From assembly GCF_000247695.1 (NCBI RefSeq), contig NW_004624880.1:3547729-3611728 (forward strand): a stretch of DNA of 64,000 bases. The letters run 5' to 3'. The stretch comes from Heterocephalus glaber. Lineage: Eukaryota > Chordata > Mammalia > Rodentia > Bathyergidae. The translations under genes were made by a program, and so were the position numbers. How positions within the stretch are numbered: position 1 is the stretch's first letter; each line of letters begins with the position of its first letter. The notes under the pieces are model-generated. The model was not told where the DNA came from. It was given only the letters and a program-made list of their open reading frames with translations, and did not search any database. Positions 36,179 through 51,100 of this stretch are shown in pieces.

Positions 36179-39100
36179 CTACAAACAAAAAGACATGCCT
36201 TCCTGAGTTCCAGCACCTCTCCTCCTCATCCCAGTCCCAAGCTCTACCCATCTCCCATCCCCATCACAACTCTCACCTAATCTTTACCACAATCAGCCGG
36301 GCACAGTAATCGGTCCTGAAGTCAGTTCAGTTTCCTCTACCATTTTTGGGTCACCTCTTGTCATCAGCAGATGACCAAACTTATTTTAAAGGTAGCTTAA
36401 ACTTAGCTAAATCAAGCAAATAAAACTTGCAAGAAGGGGCCAGGGATTTAGCTCAGTGGTGACGCCACCTGCCTCGCAAGTGCAAGGTCCCGAGTTTGAT
36501 CCCCGGTAACAAAAAAAAAAAAAAAAACTTGCAAGAAGAAGAATCTTATTACCTACCCGAAAATCAAATGGATGGTTAGGGTCCCCCAATTTGAGTTATC
36601 TGCATCCTACATTAGTGCAGCAAACTTCACTGTTTTCCTTCTCTTTTGAATTTGAACTTAAACTGCTTTGAGGAAAAAGATCTTGAAGGGGCTTAAGAAT
36701 TTGGGGGACATCTTTCAAGACTAATAGCTGTCCCTTTGAGACCCTTGTATAATCCTGTAGAACTGCTGATCTGCATTCAGTGATCACTGCACAGTGCTGC
36801 AACAGGTCAACTCTTTTGTCCCCAACACCATGACATCCCATTCATGAAAGGCAATCCAGGTACTTGGTGATTAAATAAGAAAAGAAACTAAGAAGAAAAA
36901 GGAGTGGGGCTAATATCACATGGTCAGTGAGGGGGTATACATAAATGTCTTCATAAACAAGGGAAAATAATTATAACTAGTTCAAAGGAAAAGTAAACAA
37001 CCAAACTCACATTCAGCAGTTTTGAGTTCAGGGAAGCCTTTAACACACCCACTTCATTATATTATGTAGTCTACTAGCTCTCTTAGTGTTTAGAAATTTC
37101 AATGTGCAAAGATTTTAAAAGGCATAAAATTTATTTTTCCCACACTATGTGTTATCAACACATAAAATAAGGTTGGCTGGTGAGACTGCGCTAACAATAG
37201 GAAAGAGAAACAGCCAGATGGAAGGGCTTCTTTTCATAGAAGCCGATGAAGGTGGCATTATTTTTTATCTTGACTAGGATCTCTGGGGATGTCAGACCTC
37301 CAGGTCTCTGAAAGATGAGACAGTGGTCAGGTGAACGTTGCTGAGGATTTTCTGTTACTCTGGAAGTCTCCAAAAACTCAGGGCCTATCTATCTTGCCCG
37401 TATGAGACAAGCTCCTAGAAGGTCTTCCCTGACCAAAACCACACTACTGAAGTAAATGTCATATTTTAATTTAGGAGCAAATTAAAAGCCAAGAGTTCCA
37501 GCTGGTTTCTTCATATGTGGGGGATTCACTAGTTAATGAATATCTTCTCTCGTGTCAAAAGCTAAGCAAAAGCCAAGTCTTTCCTAACCAGCTCATTGAT
37601 TTGGGGCGGCGGGGGGCGGGGGGGGGGTCCGCCCTGAAAGGAAGAGCCAGCTTCCCCTGCCCACTTACCCAGGTCATCCCCTGAGGAGAAGATGGCTGAG
37701 CCCAGCCTGGAGTTGTAGTGGCTGTTGGCAAAAGCAGTGAAGCTGCTCTGCAGTCTCCGGTGCTTGGTGTACAGGATGGCAAACCCGACTCCCAGGCTCA
37801 GCAGTATCAGGAACAAGATAGGAACTACCACTGCAGCGACATCAGTGGACCTGGAAGCCTGTACTGCTGCCATGTCTCCACCTGTTGAGGCAAGATCCCC
37901 ACCAGTAAGCCTCCTACCTGAGGGCAGGAGAGTGGACCAGGCAATCCGCAAGGCCCCACCCATCAAAAAAGCTAGGGGTTCAAAACAGCTCCCCAAACTG
38001 CATGATGCCTGAATGTTTCCTGACTACTTACTATGAGCTAACAGACCATAGGCCTTGTGCATGCAAATACGGTAATTACATTAGACTCCTAATCACTGCC
38101 TTGTTGGTTATTTAGATAATCTCTTGGAAGGAAGACCTTTGTTGGGGTATCAACATTGATTTCATTAGCATTATTACTTAAGACCACTTGCTTGCATTAC
38201 ATAAGAGGATGTGAAATCAGACCACTAATTAACGAGATTGCAATTATTTCCCCCTACTTGGCACCAAAGTCACTCTGAACTGCAATTACCTGAAGCTCCA
38301 TTAAGTGATACAAATGAGATTCCTTTACTACAATACTGACTTAACAGCTCATGAAGTTTTATGAGGTTTTTTACTTGAGTAAAAAAAAGAGAAGCAACCT
38401 TTCCATATACATTTAACATTTTTTAAAGTTCTCTGAAAAGCAATTTAGGTGTTTAAAACCTAACAAAGACCCTGCCTTCCCGTGGTCTTAAACAAATTCA
38501 GGCCTTGTGATGCTTTACTAATTTCTACCCTTGACACTCAAGTCAAAGCCATCCCCCACCTTGTACCATGTTGGGACAGGGGCTAGACTTTTCATATTCA
38601 AAATCCTGAGGCAAATCTGGACTTCAGGAAGAAAAATGGAACATAGGAGTCAGGTTTTAGCAAAAGCAGCAGTGTGGGCTTTCCTCTGTCTAGGTCTCCA
38701 CAGGCTTGGGCCTCTTCCCTGGTGGAGGAGGAGGTCGCAGGGGCCGGGTAGCACAAGCAAAGTTTTTCCCTTGTGCAGAAAGCACGACAGCTACCCAGGG
38801 ATTCATCCTAATGGGGTACTCACAAACATGGGCCAGTTCTTGTAACCTTAATCTAGCAATTCAATACTCATATCTGTTTTTACATTTATTTCATCATTTC
38901 CTGGCCAGAAAAATTCTGGCAAAATTTTATTTAATGGGCCCACCCTATCCCAAGTGCACAGCAATAAATGAAAGCAAAGTGTGCATTTGGCTAGAGCATG
39001 GTGGAGGCAATGGGAGTAAGTGAGTTCCCAACAAACTTGGTTTCCTAAAGGTAGCTGATAGGGATCCTCACAACAGGTTTGCCCTTAAGTATATTTCACA

Positions 39101-42100
39101 GGTTGCTGACTGGTTTTGCTTAAAACACAGTGCTATGAAGGAACCACTTACAGGTTAATAAGAGTTGTGCTTTTTGGTTTTTTGGACCTTTTTGGAGGCT
39201 CAGTATGATTCTCCAAAGGGAAGCGGAAGACAATGTTTCCCTCTTTTGGGAGGATGAATATTCTGCAAGATCACACCCCAGGAAGCATTATGTGACAGAA
39301 CATTTAACAACTCTAATATAAGATTTTGGCTTGAGCCTTTCTGACTGGGACTAAATGTAATTAACAAAACTAGTGGTAAAACATTTGTGGACACTCTGGC
39401 CAAGGTACTACAACAACATAAGCAGACTTTCTACGTAAACCACTAGTGTGGCCCAACACTGATACCTAGGACTGTCCTAAGACAAGGATCTCAGGCCAAA
39501 TTCAGGTCCTGATCTGAGGCTGACAGCTAAGTTGATGGGAAGGGTTATACAGTCAGCTACTCCATGGTGAGGAGACATGCTACTGACTTGGAGAATCACA
39601 GGGGTTCTGAAAAGTCCTATAAAAGCAAACAACAAAACTCTTGTTAACCTAGCATTTCTCATATAGAACCTTTTTAAACAGAACCTTTCCTTTCTTGCAC
39701 TTTATATTCAGAATATGGTCACCTTGTAAGCTTACATCATGCCTGATTCTGGAAGTATTTATTTGTTGACAAAATTAGTACCTGATGAAACTGATACATA
39801 AGTGCTTTTCTTCTGAGCTGAGAGCAGATTTTAAATGTGTTTTAGAAAGACACATGTTCATCAGACCATACTACATCCCTGATATTTCCCCAGATGGAAG
39901 ACTGAAGCTGGCAGCCACAGTGACTTACTAGACCCCAGCTCATCATACAGCAGGACAGCAGGTTCCCCACAGATCTGGCTGCCAAAAAGGCATCGTGCCT
40001 GGACGGTGAAAGTGTAGTTATGGCCCATCTTCAGGTTGGAAATTTTAAAGAAATTGTCAGTAGTATTCCCAAGGTATGCTGTGATATTCATGGCACTATC
40101 AAACATGTGTATCTCGTAGCCCTGAAACAAATACATAGGAGATTACTCAGTAAGTCTCCTACTGGTTCCAACCATATGTGAACCTCTTACTGCAGGCTTC
40201 TATAGAGGCTAAAGCACTTTGGGTTTCTCACTAATTCTTTTTAACATGAGCACTAAAGTACTGGATTCAGATTTAGAAAAGAGGAATTTTTCTCAACCCA
40301 GTGTCTCAAAACTATCTCACCTACTTAAGAGCTGTAGTGTGGAAGTAAAAGTGTAGTCTCAGGGAAAGCCACTTCAACAAATACAGTTGAAAGTCTCGTT
40401 CCACTATCCCTCCTCTCAAGCATTATTAAATGCTGCAAAGAACCTGACCACCTCAGCAACCGCTTGCAGTGTAGAATTTGACTAATAATAAATCCTGGCC
40501 ATGGTGGCCTCCAGCAGTGGGTTAAGATGATGGAACTTGCAATCAGAAAAGATAGCAAGTTTCTCCTTAGAAGAGTATGTAAGATGGCTACTGTCACCTT
40601 GCTTCCTGTCTCCTTGCTTTCTAGCTTTTCCGAAGCTGATCCCAACCCTGAACATCCTGGCCTTGACGCAAGAAGCACTTTAAGAGGTTCGGGGACCTAT
40701 TCACCACAGGACAGGATGAAATAATATTCCCAGGCTCAGAGAGAGTCCTGGACTCCTGTGTTGGAAAAAAGTCACTTTGTGAGAGCCCTGACCCAGGCTG
40801 CTGGCTGGGATTAGGCTGACCAGTGGACTTCCTTGCTGACCTCCAAGCATTCTAGTGTCAAAGCTACCAACACTCAGTTCAGATCACAGGCCCCGCATAA
40901 AGACTGCACTTGTCTCTATCCATACTGGGCTCACTGCATAAGCATGGTCTCTTGATGCCCATGCCACTGGCCTCTCTATTTTTTGAACCCCAAGCCAGGT
41001 GGGAAGAAGAGCATGCTGTGTCTATGCTAGAACCCTCCACTAGAATGGAATGCTGACCCATAACCCCTACCTAAAAGCTGGGCTTCCAGCACCTTAGAAG
41101 GATCCCCTAATGGCAACTAGCTGCTAGACTGGGCTTCTCAATGCCTGCCTGGCATCCCACTCCTGTATTTTGCTGTTTGCAAACTAGCAATTATTATTTA
41201 CTATCTAATAGATATTCAGCATAGAACATTTTCAAAATACATAAAAATATAAAGATGCTAAATTAAATTATATACCCAAACATCAACCACCTATATTTCA
41301 ATATTTCTCCCCTGTTGTGCATCTAGAGTGTTTCTTTTTTATTGTCATAATTAGTGTATAAGAATCTTGTATGTGCATTGTTTCTTTAGAGTAAAATCCT
41401 AGAATTGCTGAATCAAGAAGTATAAACATGTTTAAGGCTTCTGATATATATTACCACAGAGCCTCCCCAAAGGTTGAGCCAATTTATATTCTAAGAGAGC
41501 GAAGGTCCTCAGTTATTGCTCACACTGGTAATAGTCCTCCCACAGATCTTTGCCAAGGAAATGCACAAGTGCCACATCTTTGCTGTTTGGGTTCCTAAAG
41601 AGGTTGAACCTTTCCCCTTCAGCTTACTACTGCTGGATTTTTCTTTTTTACTTTGCTACTTATATGTTTTTCAAAATTAGAATACTTATGCTTTGAATTG
41701 ACTTGATAGCATTCTTCATATTTAAGGATATTAACAACTTAGATGTCACAGTTGTGAAAGTTGTGTGAATTCTCTTGAGTGGTATGGTTTTTCAAATTTG
41801 AAATGAGCTTTGCTTCCTGCATTACCCTGTGTCTGTGGAGGACCCTGGGGGCTCTTTGCCATGGAGCCACAATAGAGTCATCGTGTCCTAACTGAGCTCA
41901 TGCTCTGTTGTCAATGGGACAAACCCAGTTCCATTCAAGAATGGATCCGCCACTGGGTAGCAAATCTTCCAGATCTTGCTCTCCCTTCCCCAGCTCCCTT
42001 GTGAATATAGTATTGGCCTACAATACCAAAATGACACAAAACAAAGGTGATCATTAGGCAGCAGGCAATCTTCAAGTTCTCCTCCTCTCTCTAGGAGTTC

Positions 42101-45100
42101 CTCTGGGAAGGAAGGGATGAGGTGCCAGGATGAGAGTACAGCTCAGTTCCTGGCAGTGTGGGCTGTTAGAGGGTCTGGGGAAGGTGGGCTCTTGGTTTGG
42201 ATGCTCAGCACCTATCCAGCTCCAAGAAGCACAGGAGTATCCCGGCCCATGTCCCTTTTCTGCTAGGGAAGAAAGTGCAGGACTTAAAAGTGCTTAATGC
42301 AGAGATTCTCATCTTTAATGGGCAGTATAAATATTTCACTAATTAGCAATCTCACAGAAAACAGTTCTTTAATTCTCAAGTTCACTTCCATGCCTTACTC
42401 TTTCTTTTATTTTTTTCTACACCATCTATGCCAGAATGCTATTAATGAGCTCATCTCTGAAAAAGCATTTTGATTAGATTTCCAGAGTCACTGACAATGG
42501 AGGAACTTACTCTGCTTTCATTGAAATGTTTTTCCTTTAAAGCAAGACTTTTCCAAAAAAGAAGAACATGGTCATTTTCTGTTATGATTTTTAAGGCATC
42601 AGGTGCTGATAATGAAACTGGAAATCAAAGATAAGACAGGATGCAGTTAGTGGATATACATCTGAAGAAATAAAACAGACTGCTTAGGATGAAATCTAGC
42701 ACATAGCAGATATTCTTTGATTGGCATCCATTTGTGGTTTTATAACAACTTTGGCCAAGATATTTGGACAGTATCTAACTCAATAATAGCCCTTATGCCC
42801 AAGAATGGACAAAAATAGATGAAGCAAAAGAGGTGACAAGAAAGGAATTGGATAGAATGAGAAGTCTGCTTGAACCAAGGACACTGGAATAATACCAAAG
42901 TATGACCCAGGTCTACTGCTCACACTACCAGCCTAAAGAGGGCTGAAACTCCTCACACTGTCTGATGCTGTCCAAGTAACTGAGCTTCTTACTCACTTTG
43001 TGAACTTGACATTGACTACCCTTTAATCTATGGCCCAATTATTAGTCTCCCTCCATTTCTACATGTCAGATTGCAACAGTGAACCTGTGTGCCTTGGTCC
43101 AGGCCTTCTGATGCAATGCTTCATCTTGGTGGTAAATATCTCTTATATTTTCTAACTCTTGGGAAGTCCTCCTCTTCTCCTCCTAGCGATGTCAAAACAT
43201 CGGAGAAAAAGTAATAAAGAGAGCCACTGCCCAGCCCACTGTGCCTTGGCCACCTTACTGCAGCCTGAATATGGGAGCCCCACTCCCTGCACTGCTCTGT
43301 TGTGGCATGTAAACTCAAGGGCAGCGTTGGCATATATGGGCAACTCCTGATGCAAAATCGCTGTCAAGAGATCTAACAGCACTGTGGATGCTTAGCTGTA
43401 TAAGACGGGCTCTGTGCTCTCCCTTGCTCACCTGTAGTAATTTTTATGCTGGAATCTTTGCTCATGTTCCCCAGTTGGACAATTATATGGTATTTCCCTC
43501 CAGGCTCCAACTTGCCGATGGTATACTCCACAGTACTGTTTTGGGATTTTACTTTGTAGCTCCTGTCGGTCTTTCTAATCAGATCTTTAACTGCAATTGC
43601 ATAGAACTAAGACCAAAAAATAAAAAAGAATATCTGAGTGGTTATCAGAAACTTGCTATTCTTTACCCTTCATAGTTCAAAGGCAGACAATGTAACACAA
43701 ATATAGTCATGCCTCTTTATCTACAAGAGACTGATTCCAGAAGCCCTGTGGATACCCTTATATAAAATGGTGTAGTAGTAGCAGATAATCTGCACATATC
43801 ATGTTGCATACTTTAATCATCATTAGATTAAAGATAATAGCTAATACAATGTAAATGCTATGTACTAGTTGTAATATTATATTGCTTAGGGAATAATGAC
43901 AAGAAAAATATCTGTACATGTCAGTATAGACACAATTTCTTCTTTCAAATATTTTCAATCTGCAATTGATTGAATCTGCAGATACAAAGGGCCAACTATA
44001 TGAAACACTGAACCACAATATTCAACAATATTCCAAAATCTGATTCTGTTCTTTGGATTGGACAGGACCAGCCTTATAATAAGTATGCACTGAGAGAATT
44101 GTGCATAGAATTATCAACTAGATGCAAAAAGAACAAAAAACTCTAGGGTAAGCCACCTTTAGTGTGGTATCAGTAGCTAGGTTGGAACACGGAATAATAT
44201 ACAAATCTAGTACTCAACTTCTGTATCACCACCCCTGCAACAGTTTACAGATATTGTCAGTGGAGAGACAATGAACAAAAGTATTCAATTCTAGCTCTAA
44301 AGGACAAATGCTCTACTGAATGTCTCTAGGGTGCTTCTTACATAGTATGTGTGTGGGTAATATACAGGCACATGTAATAAGCACAGGAAACCTGATTGTC
44401 AGGAAGAAGTTTAGAGTTAAGAGGAGACTTTATAACCAAGCATTTTAAAGCAAGCATCCATAGGATGACGGGGAGAAGAGAGGGAGCAGAGGTAAAAGTA
44501 GTCCAGAGTAAAGAAAACTGAAAGCTATTTTTCCAAGATCAATGTCTCTTCTTTTACCAGGGACCAGCAAACATTCTGAAAAAAGGTTCAGCTAGTAAGT
44601 ATTTTAGGCTTCAATGGCCATATGGTCCCCACCACAACTATTTAACTCTGTTGTTTGTAGCATGGAAGCAGACACAGGTCATATGTAAAAAAATGGGCAT
44701 GACTTGGTTCCAATAAAATTTTATTTAAAAAAAAGATGGGCCAGATTTGGCCTACAGGCCTTTTTTGATGACCTCTGTTTCAGAGGGTTAAGGTGTGGGA
44801 TGTGAGCATCAAATCAGGAAGGACAATCAAATGTGACAGCTGGAAGTAACAAAAGAGTATCACCTAAAACAAGGTACCTATAAAGATCATATATTTGCCG
44901 AGAAAGAAATGGGAGAGACCTGCTGAACGGAACCATTAGGCCTGTGTTTCCTACTCCCTTACTGAACACCTTCCACACTGTACCACCCAACACATGCTAA
45001 GAATAAGTAAAGCCGCCTGGATGTCTAGCCTGCTCACCAGGTCCTGGTCAGGAGAGTCGTATGGGGATTCCCACTTGATGATGGCTGAGGTTTTGCCTGT

Positions 45101-48100
45101 ATGAACTGCATGCAGGTGACGGGGTGGAAGCCTGCTGTCTGGGATCATCTTCACAACAACGTAGTCAGAGGACGGCCCTTGGTAAGGAACCAACACCCGC
45201 ACCTAGGGTCCAAGAACATGCACAGGGGGAAAAAAACCACAGAGTTTCACACAATCTTCACCAAATACTTTTTCAACAAAATAATTGTTGAAAATTGTAT
45301 ATGTGACTCACATATGCAATTAAAGTTCAATTAGTACCAAAGATATAAAATACTTCCCTCCATCTCAGATCACTGCTAATAGTTCTTTGCACTTCCTTCT
45401 AGAAATGTCCTATGCAGAGGCTGAGGATATAGCTTATTATTATAACTCATATTACCTTACATGTGCAATGCTCTGGGTTCAATCCCCAGTGCTGTCAAAA
45501 GAAGCCCCAAAATGTCCAAGGCACATATGAGCACAGATATGTCTATGGATATAAATTCACACTAATGCATGCCAGAGCATATACACATATGTGTAACCTA
45601 TCTTTCAATTTTACACAATCAAGAAAACACTACACATATTATGCTCTTCACTTCTTATACTTAGTAATACAGTTTAAAGATTTTTGCACTTCAGTACATG
45701 CAAAGTAGTATTTCTTTTGGATGGCTGCCCTGTATTCCATTTCATGAACACATCATAATATTTTTTTTTACGCCATAATATTGTAATCACTTCTTTCTTG
45801 AGAGGCATTTAAGTTATTTCAAATCTTTTGCAATTATAAGTAATAATGGATCACACATCTTTTTCCATGTATCTTGGCACACATGTAAAAATAAATAGTG
45901 GAATATGACAAACACTTTTTAAAAATTTTTATTTTATTGGTACATTTTAGGTATACAATATAATTACATTCATCATTGGAAATTTACACCTTTGATTTAT
46001 CTGTATCTACCACCAATCCTCCATGGTGGACTGTAGTTAACTAAGTGGTTGTGATGCTTATGACAAAAAAGAAATTTCTTCCCATTACACACACTGATCC
46101 TGGAATTCAGGTGTCCTGATTGAGCTCAGGAGCCCAAGACTTAAGACAGCCCTTAAAAAACAGAAACTCATCCTGCCTTGCTGCTACAGAAACTTACCAG
46201 AAACAAATACTGCTCATCTTTACCAACAATGACTGTCTTATTGTGGAGTGAAGTGGTCACACTCTTTGGGCTTCGATAGAGATCAAGAAAGGATGTGGCA
46301 TAGAAAATACCATAAACCTGGTAAAAGAAAAGAATGGAAAAGGATATCATTTCATAGTCCAGTGACCTCATTTGCTTGAAATCCCTAATTTAAGTGAATG
46401 CTGCTGCCAGATGCCATCCAATGGAACCTTAGTTTCTTAAAAACATTACAGTGTGTCTTCATCCACTTTATTCACCAGATCTACCACCATGCAATTTCTG
46501 GCTCTTCCTCAAAGTCAAAATGACCTTGAAAAATAAATGTTTTCAATGGATTCAGGACATCAAGGCAGTCACTACAGTGCAACTAAAGGCATTCATGAAA
46601 AGAGGACTTTAAGAACTGTTTCAGGAAGTGGCAAGAATGCCAGGCCTGACACGTCAGGTGCTTCTAGAAAGTCATTCAGAACTGACAAGAGAGGGTGGCT
46701 TGTGTTTGGGGTGAGAAAGGAAGACACAGCAGCAGAAAACAAAGCCCTGTAGGTGTCCAGTGGCTCAGTTTTGAGGTGTGAGGGGTTGGGTCCATATTCA
46801 CTCTGGAACGGTCATTCTGACCTACTCACCACATTCCTGGGGCCAGTCCAGGTACATTCCACTGCAGTCTGGTTGATAGCCTTGGCTTTGAGGCTAGGAG
46901 CTGGTGGGCAAACTCCTCTGGTCATGACATGCTCAAATGCCAGAGGACTGTCCCCCAAGTCAGTCTTGGCCCAGACAGAAATCTCATAGGACGTATGAGC
47001 TGTCAGATTGTCAACTGTGAAAACAAGGATAAAGGGCACCAGGAGGAAGTTGGGAGTATTGATCAATAATTTGTATCACTATGGTCACCCTATCTAAAAA
47101 AAAGTAATCACTCAATCTGAGTCCTAAATGCCATAGGACTTCATCAATTTACAAGTTTGTTTAACATTTATTTACTGATGACTGATACATGCAGCACATC
47201 TCCGGGGCACTGGGTAATTTCTCTTAAAGCTGACCATCTCAGGATAAAACCCATCCAATCCTCATGGATAGCCATTTTGCCTTGTGTTGTAAGAGCCTTG
47301 AAAAAAAATCACACCCTTCTGCCCAGCTATCCCATGAAATCAGAAGGACTCAAAAATCTGTGGACAAAGATATGCATCTCAGAGTCTGTTGCAGTAGAAC
47401 ACTGTTATAATCTGGCTGTCTGGCAACAGGATGATAATTGAATCATGTAAGTTCCATCAACTACTATCCAGCCACTAAAACTTGCTCCAAAGAATATTTA
47501 GTGACACGGGAAAATTCTTCAATTTTATAATAAGTGAAAAGGCAAGATACAAAACTATACATAGTATTTTGATTTTATTTATAAAAATATATAAGATTAA
47601 TCCATAGAAAAATATATGGGAGACATCTGAAATGCAAAAGTAAAATTATAGAAAACTTTAATATTCTCAATACTTTCTGTCTTCTAAACTTTCTGAAATA
47701 AGCATGTATTCCTTTTCTAACTAAGGGATTAAAACTAAAAGAAGTATGAACAGAATAGAGGACATGTTAAAGGACAACCTTAGGAATCAGCAGGATTGTG
47801 GGAGGATCTCAAGGCCTGTGCTTTGTGATTGTATATGCTTGGTGAAGTATTTAAATGCTCTGTTTCCTTGTTTGTAAGATGGAGAAAAATAACAGCACTT
47901 ACAGCAGCTGGCTGTTGCAAGGATTAAAAAAGAAACTGCTTGTAAAGTGCCTGGCATAATGCGGAGCACTAAGCTGGCCCTTCATGCACCTCAAGCAACA
48001 GCTAGTACAACTTTGCCAGTTCTACTAGTGCGGCAGTGAGGCAATGGGATCACAGGTTTGTAAATGGAAGCCATGGTTCCAATCGTGGCTCTGCTACCTT

Positions 48101-51100
48101 CAGAGGAAACTGTCTATTCTCCAAACCTGGGTTTTGCCTCTAGAGGATAAGCAGACCTCATGGAATTACAGTATTATTGGAACTATGTAGAACAATAATA
48201 CCAACAACTCAGAATTTTTAGGTAAATGACAATCACAGCAGATGTTCAATGTTATTTCTCCCTTGCATGACCTCAAAAGGAAAATTACTGAACCTAGACC
48301 TTCACTTTCAAAATAATAATAATAATAATAATAATAATATAATAACAATAACAAAAGATTTGTAGATTCTATTTCACAAGGAACAAATGGAAATACTTTG
48401 CAAACAGGCTAGAAGAAGGGGAAAGGAGGAAGCTCCCGTGTCATTCTCAACTTTCAGAGGCAGCTTTGGGGATTGAAAGTTTTGTCTTAGAAATAAATTT
48501 AAATTTTTCCATTATCCCACTTTCAGACAATCTGAGGCTCTTTTCTTGCACAGATGAAAGAGAGATTGGACCTCTTCCTTCTTCATTCGCTTGGTCCATT
48601 CATTCCATCAATACTTTCCAAAGACCAACCGCGTACCAGGCTTTGTGCTACTTAGCACAGGGAAGTGAACCAGGCTAGAAAAAAACCATGACTAAATTGA
48701 GGAACTCCTTCTTGTGAATCACAAAAATCATCTGGAAGAGTTAACTTGGCCTCTTTCCAGTTCTTCCTCCTCTGTAACCTCCAACTTCCATGAAGGTAGG
48801 AGGGGATTTCCAGAGACAGCAAGTGAAGGTTTTCCTACCAAGCCAGGAGGACATTTATAGTGTCCTCAATGGACAAGAATCTGTCTGCCTCCAGAGAAGA
48901 CCCTCTCTCTCCCAGACACCAGAAAACAAGCTCTGCTGCCAGGAGAGCACTGATCCAGCCTTACGCCTTTCCCCTCACACTGACTACCCTCAAGGTGTTA
49001 CCTTTGTGTGACAATGTGCTCCCTCGGAAGCTCAAGGTTCTCTTTTCTTGTTTGTGGGTGTCAAATGCCCAGAACAGGTTCACTACATAGCCATTCACCT
49101 ACCAAGAACCAGGAAGCACATGATAGAACAGTTAACACAGTCAGAGGGCATGCCAAATACAACAAGCAGGATTAAGAGTACATCTCTTTTCTGTTTCTTT
49201 AGGTATCATAGTTCTTACAATGGACAGGTAGTTTCTTCTGATTTTTAAACAAGTTCTATTCATGCTATAATTAATAACATTTAGCTAAGGGCCAGGGATG
49301 TTGCTCAATGGTAGAGCACTTTAGCATGTGTGAGGCCCTGGGTTTGAGCCCTAGTACCACAAATAGGAATAATATTTAGTTATATTTTATGTTCTAAAAA
49401 TAAACATGAGATCACTTATAATATAAAATATATTCAAGGAAACCAGAAAGTTAATGCAGCCTAAAATGACAAGAACCAAGTAGTAAAGGTAGAAACAGGA
49501 AAAACTGAAAAGATAATTAGGCCATGGTAATTAAGGGTCAATCTCAGCTCAGGCTGTCCTTGCAGTCAAGGCCAAGAGACCAGTAACAATGTGGGTTGGT
49601 GAAATCTCACCATCTAACATGGGTAAATATATCCATGCACCAGAAAGTCAGTCTTCATTAAGTCCTGATCTCCTGGAAGAGTCTGATCTAAAGATCTTTA
49701 AATACAGGACAAAAAAAAATGTTTTCAAGACCAAAGACAAAGACCACATGAAGGCATCTCTTGTAACAGCCCTCAGTGAAGCCAAGGAAATGATATTAAA
49801 TTGTAGTTAAGTAGATGGTACAGGGATTCCAAAGGCTTCTTGCTCCACCACAATCCCATAGATAGAGAGCAGGAGCAAAAAGACAAGAAAGAACATTATA
49901 GAAAGTGGATCTCAGCTGAGACACCCCAGGGAAACATAACTATGGTGGAGTCCATGTGTAGATGGACCAAGCCCAATAGCCAGTGGCAGTGGAAAGAGTT
50001 GAGAGCTTTGCAGAGATACAAGATGGATGTCTTTCCTAGACATCGACTCTCACAAGAGGGTTGCTCTTCCACTGTGAGAACCTCTGCATTAGCACTTAGT
50101 ACCAGGAAATCCAATAAAGCTGAAAATTACAGGGCATACATATTCTGTTAACACCAACTCTTTATTTGCACTGTAGCTGTGAACCATTTAATTATATGGT
50201 TAAAGAAAAAAGGCACCAGGCTGAGGCAGAGTAATTACATGTAGAGACTCAAGTTGTTCTTCATGGGGGAAGGAACAAACCTAGTTCTGATATTTTAGCT
50301 TCTCTAGATCAAGTCATTCAATTTTTTTCTAATCTTACTATACTGAGGCCTATGGATTTCCACATAAAACAAAGCCCCACCTAAATGCCAGTTGGAAATC
50401 ACCACATTACCTTGATATCACCATCCATCGTCAGGGTGAAGCTTAGAGAATTTTCATCATAGCTGTCAATGTGGATATCTGGTGGTGGAATCACTAAAAA
50501 CAAATAAGGAATTCAAACAGAGAAACCACAGGATAAAAAGTGAGGAAGGCAAGACTTTACAGATTTCAACTTAATAGACAAAGCCATCTTTCAGCTGGGG
50601 AAGAAAAGGCATTTCTTTGGCTGTCGTTAATGTCTATCTCTTTTACCGCTGTTTTCCTGCAGCTTGCTTGGCGAACACAGAGCAATCCTGGCTCAGTCAG
50701 CCAGCCTGGCAATTAGGTCAGGCAGAAAAGCTTCATTATGTAAATGGCCCCAAATAACCCAGCTCCAGTGGTTCTCAAAAGCACAGAGATCCCTGGAAAC
50801 ATCCTCTTTATTGCCACTAACGAAGTCCCAGTGGTCTCAAGACCTTTTGATAGGATGACAACAGGATGAATCATAAATTATAAATGTATGTGTGGCATAA
50901 TTGGGAAAGCACAGCCTCTGGAGTCAGGCAAACTTGAGTTCAAATTCCTGTCACTTAACAGCTGTGTAACCTGGGGCAACTTACTTATCTTCATTGAGCA
51001 TTCTAAAGATATGTATCTCTTCACTTCACAGAGCTAGGAAGACAAACTAAAATAATGTATGTACAGTGCCTAGAATTCAACTAATGTTTCCCTTTTTTCC

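Larger units (their letters stand above)
47015..49001. other. SORL1: SORL1 intron 40
   Basis: Old L1M-like segment about 47385-47700 (CCAGCCACTAAAACTTGCTC, AGAATATTTAGTGACACGGG and AAGTGAAAAGGCAAGATACA), MIR 47790-47965, (AAT)n 48310-48342, and an L2 patch about 48595-48675. No exon other than 40 and 41 at its ends. Confidence 0.55.

Noticed and set aside
36407..36589. 60-codon minus frame near the C-terminus of SORL1
   Set aside because: It is made from the reversed ID SINE and its poly-A tail (phenylalanine run).
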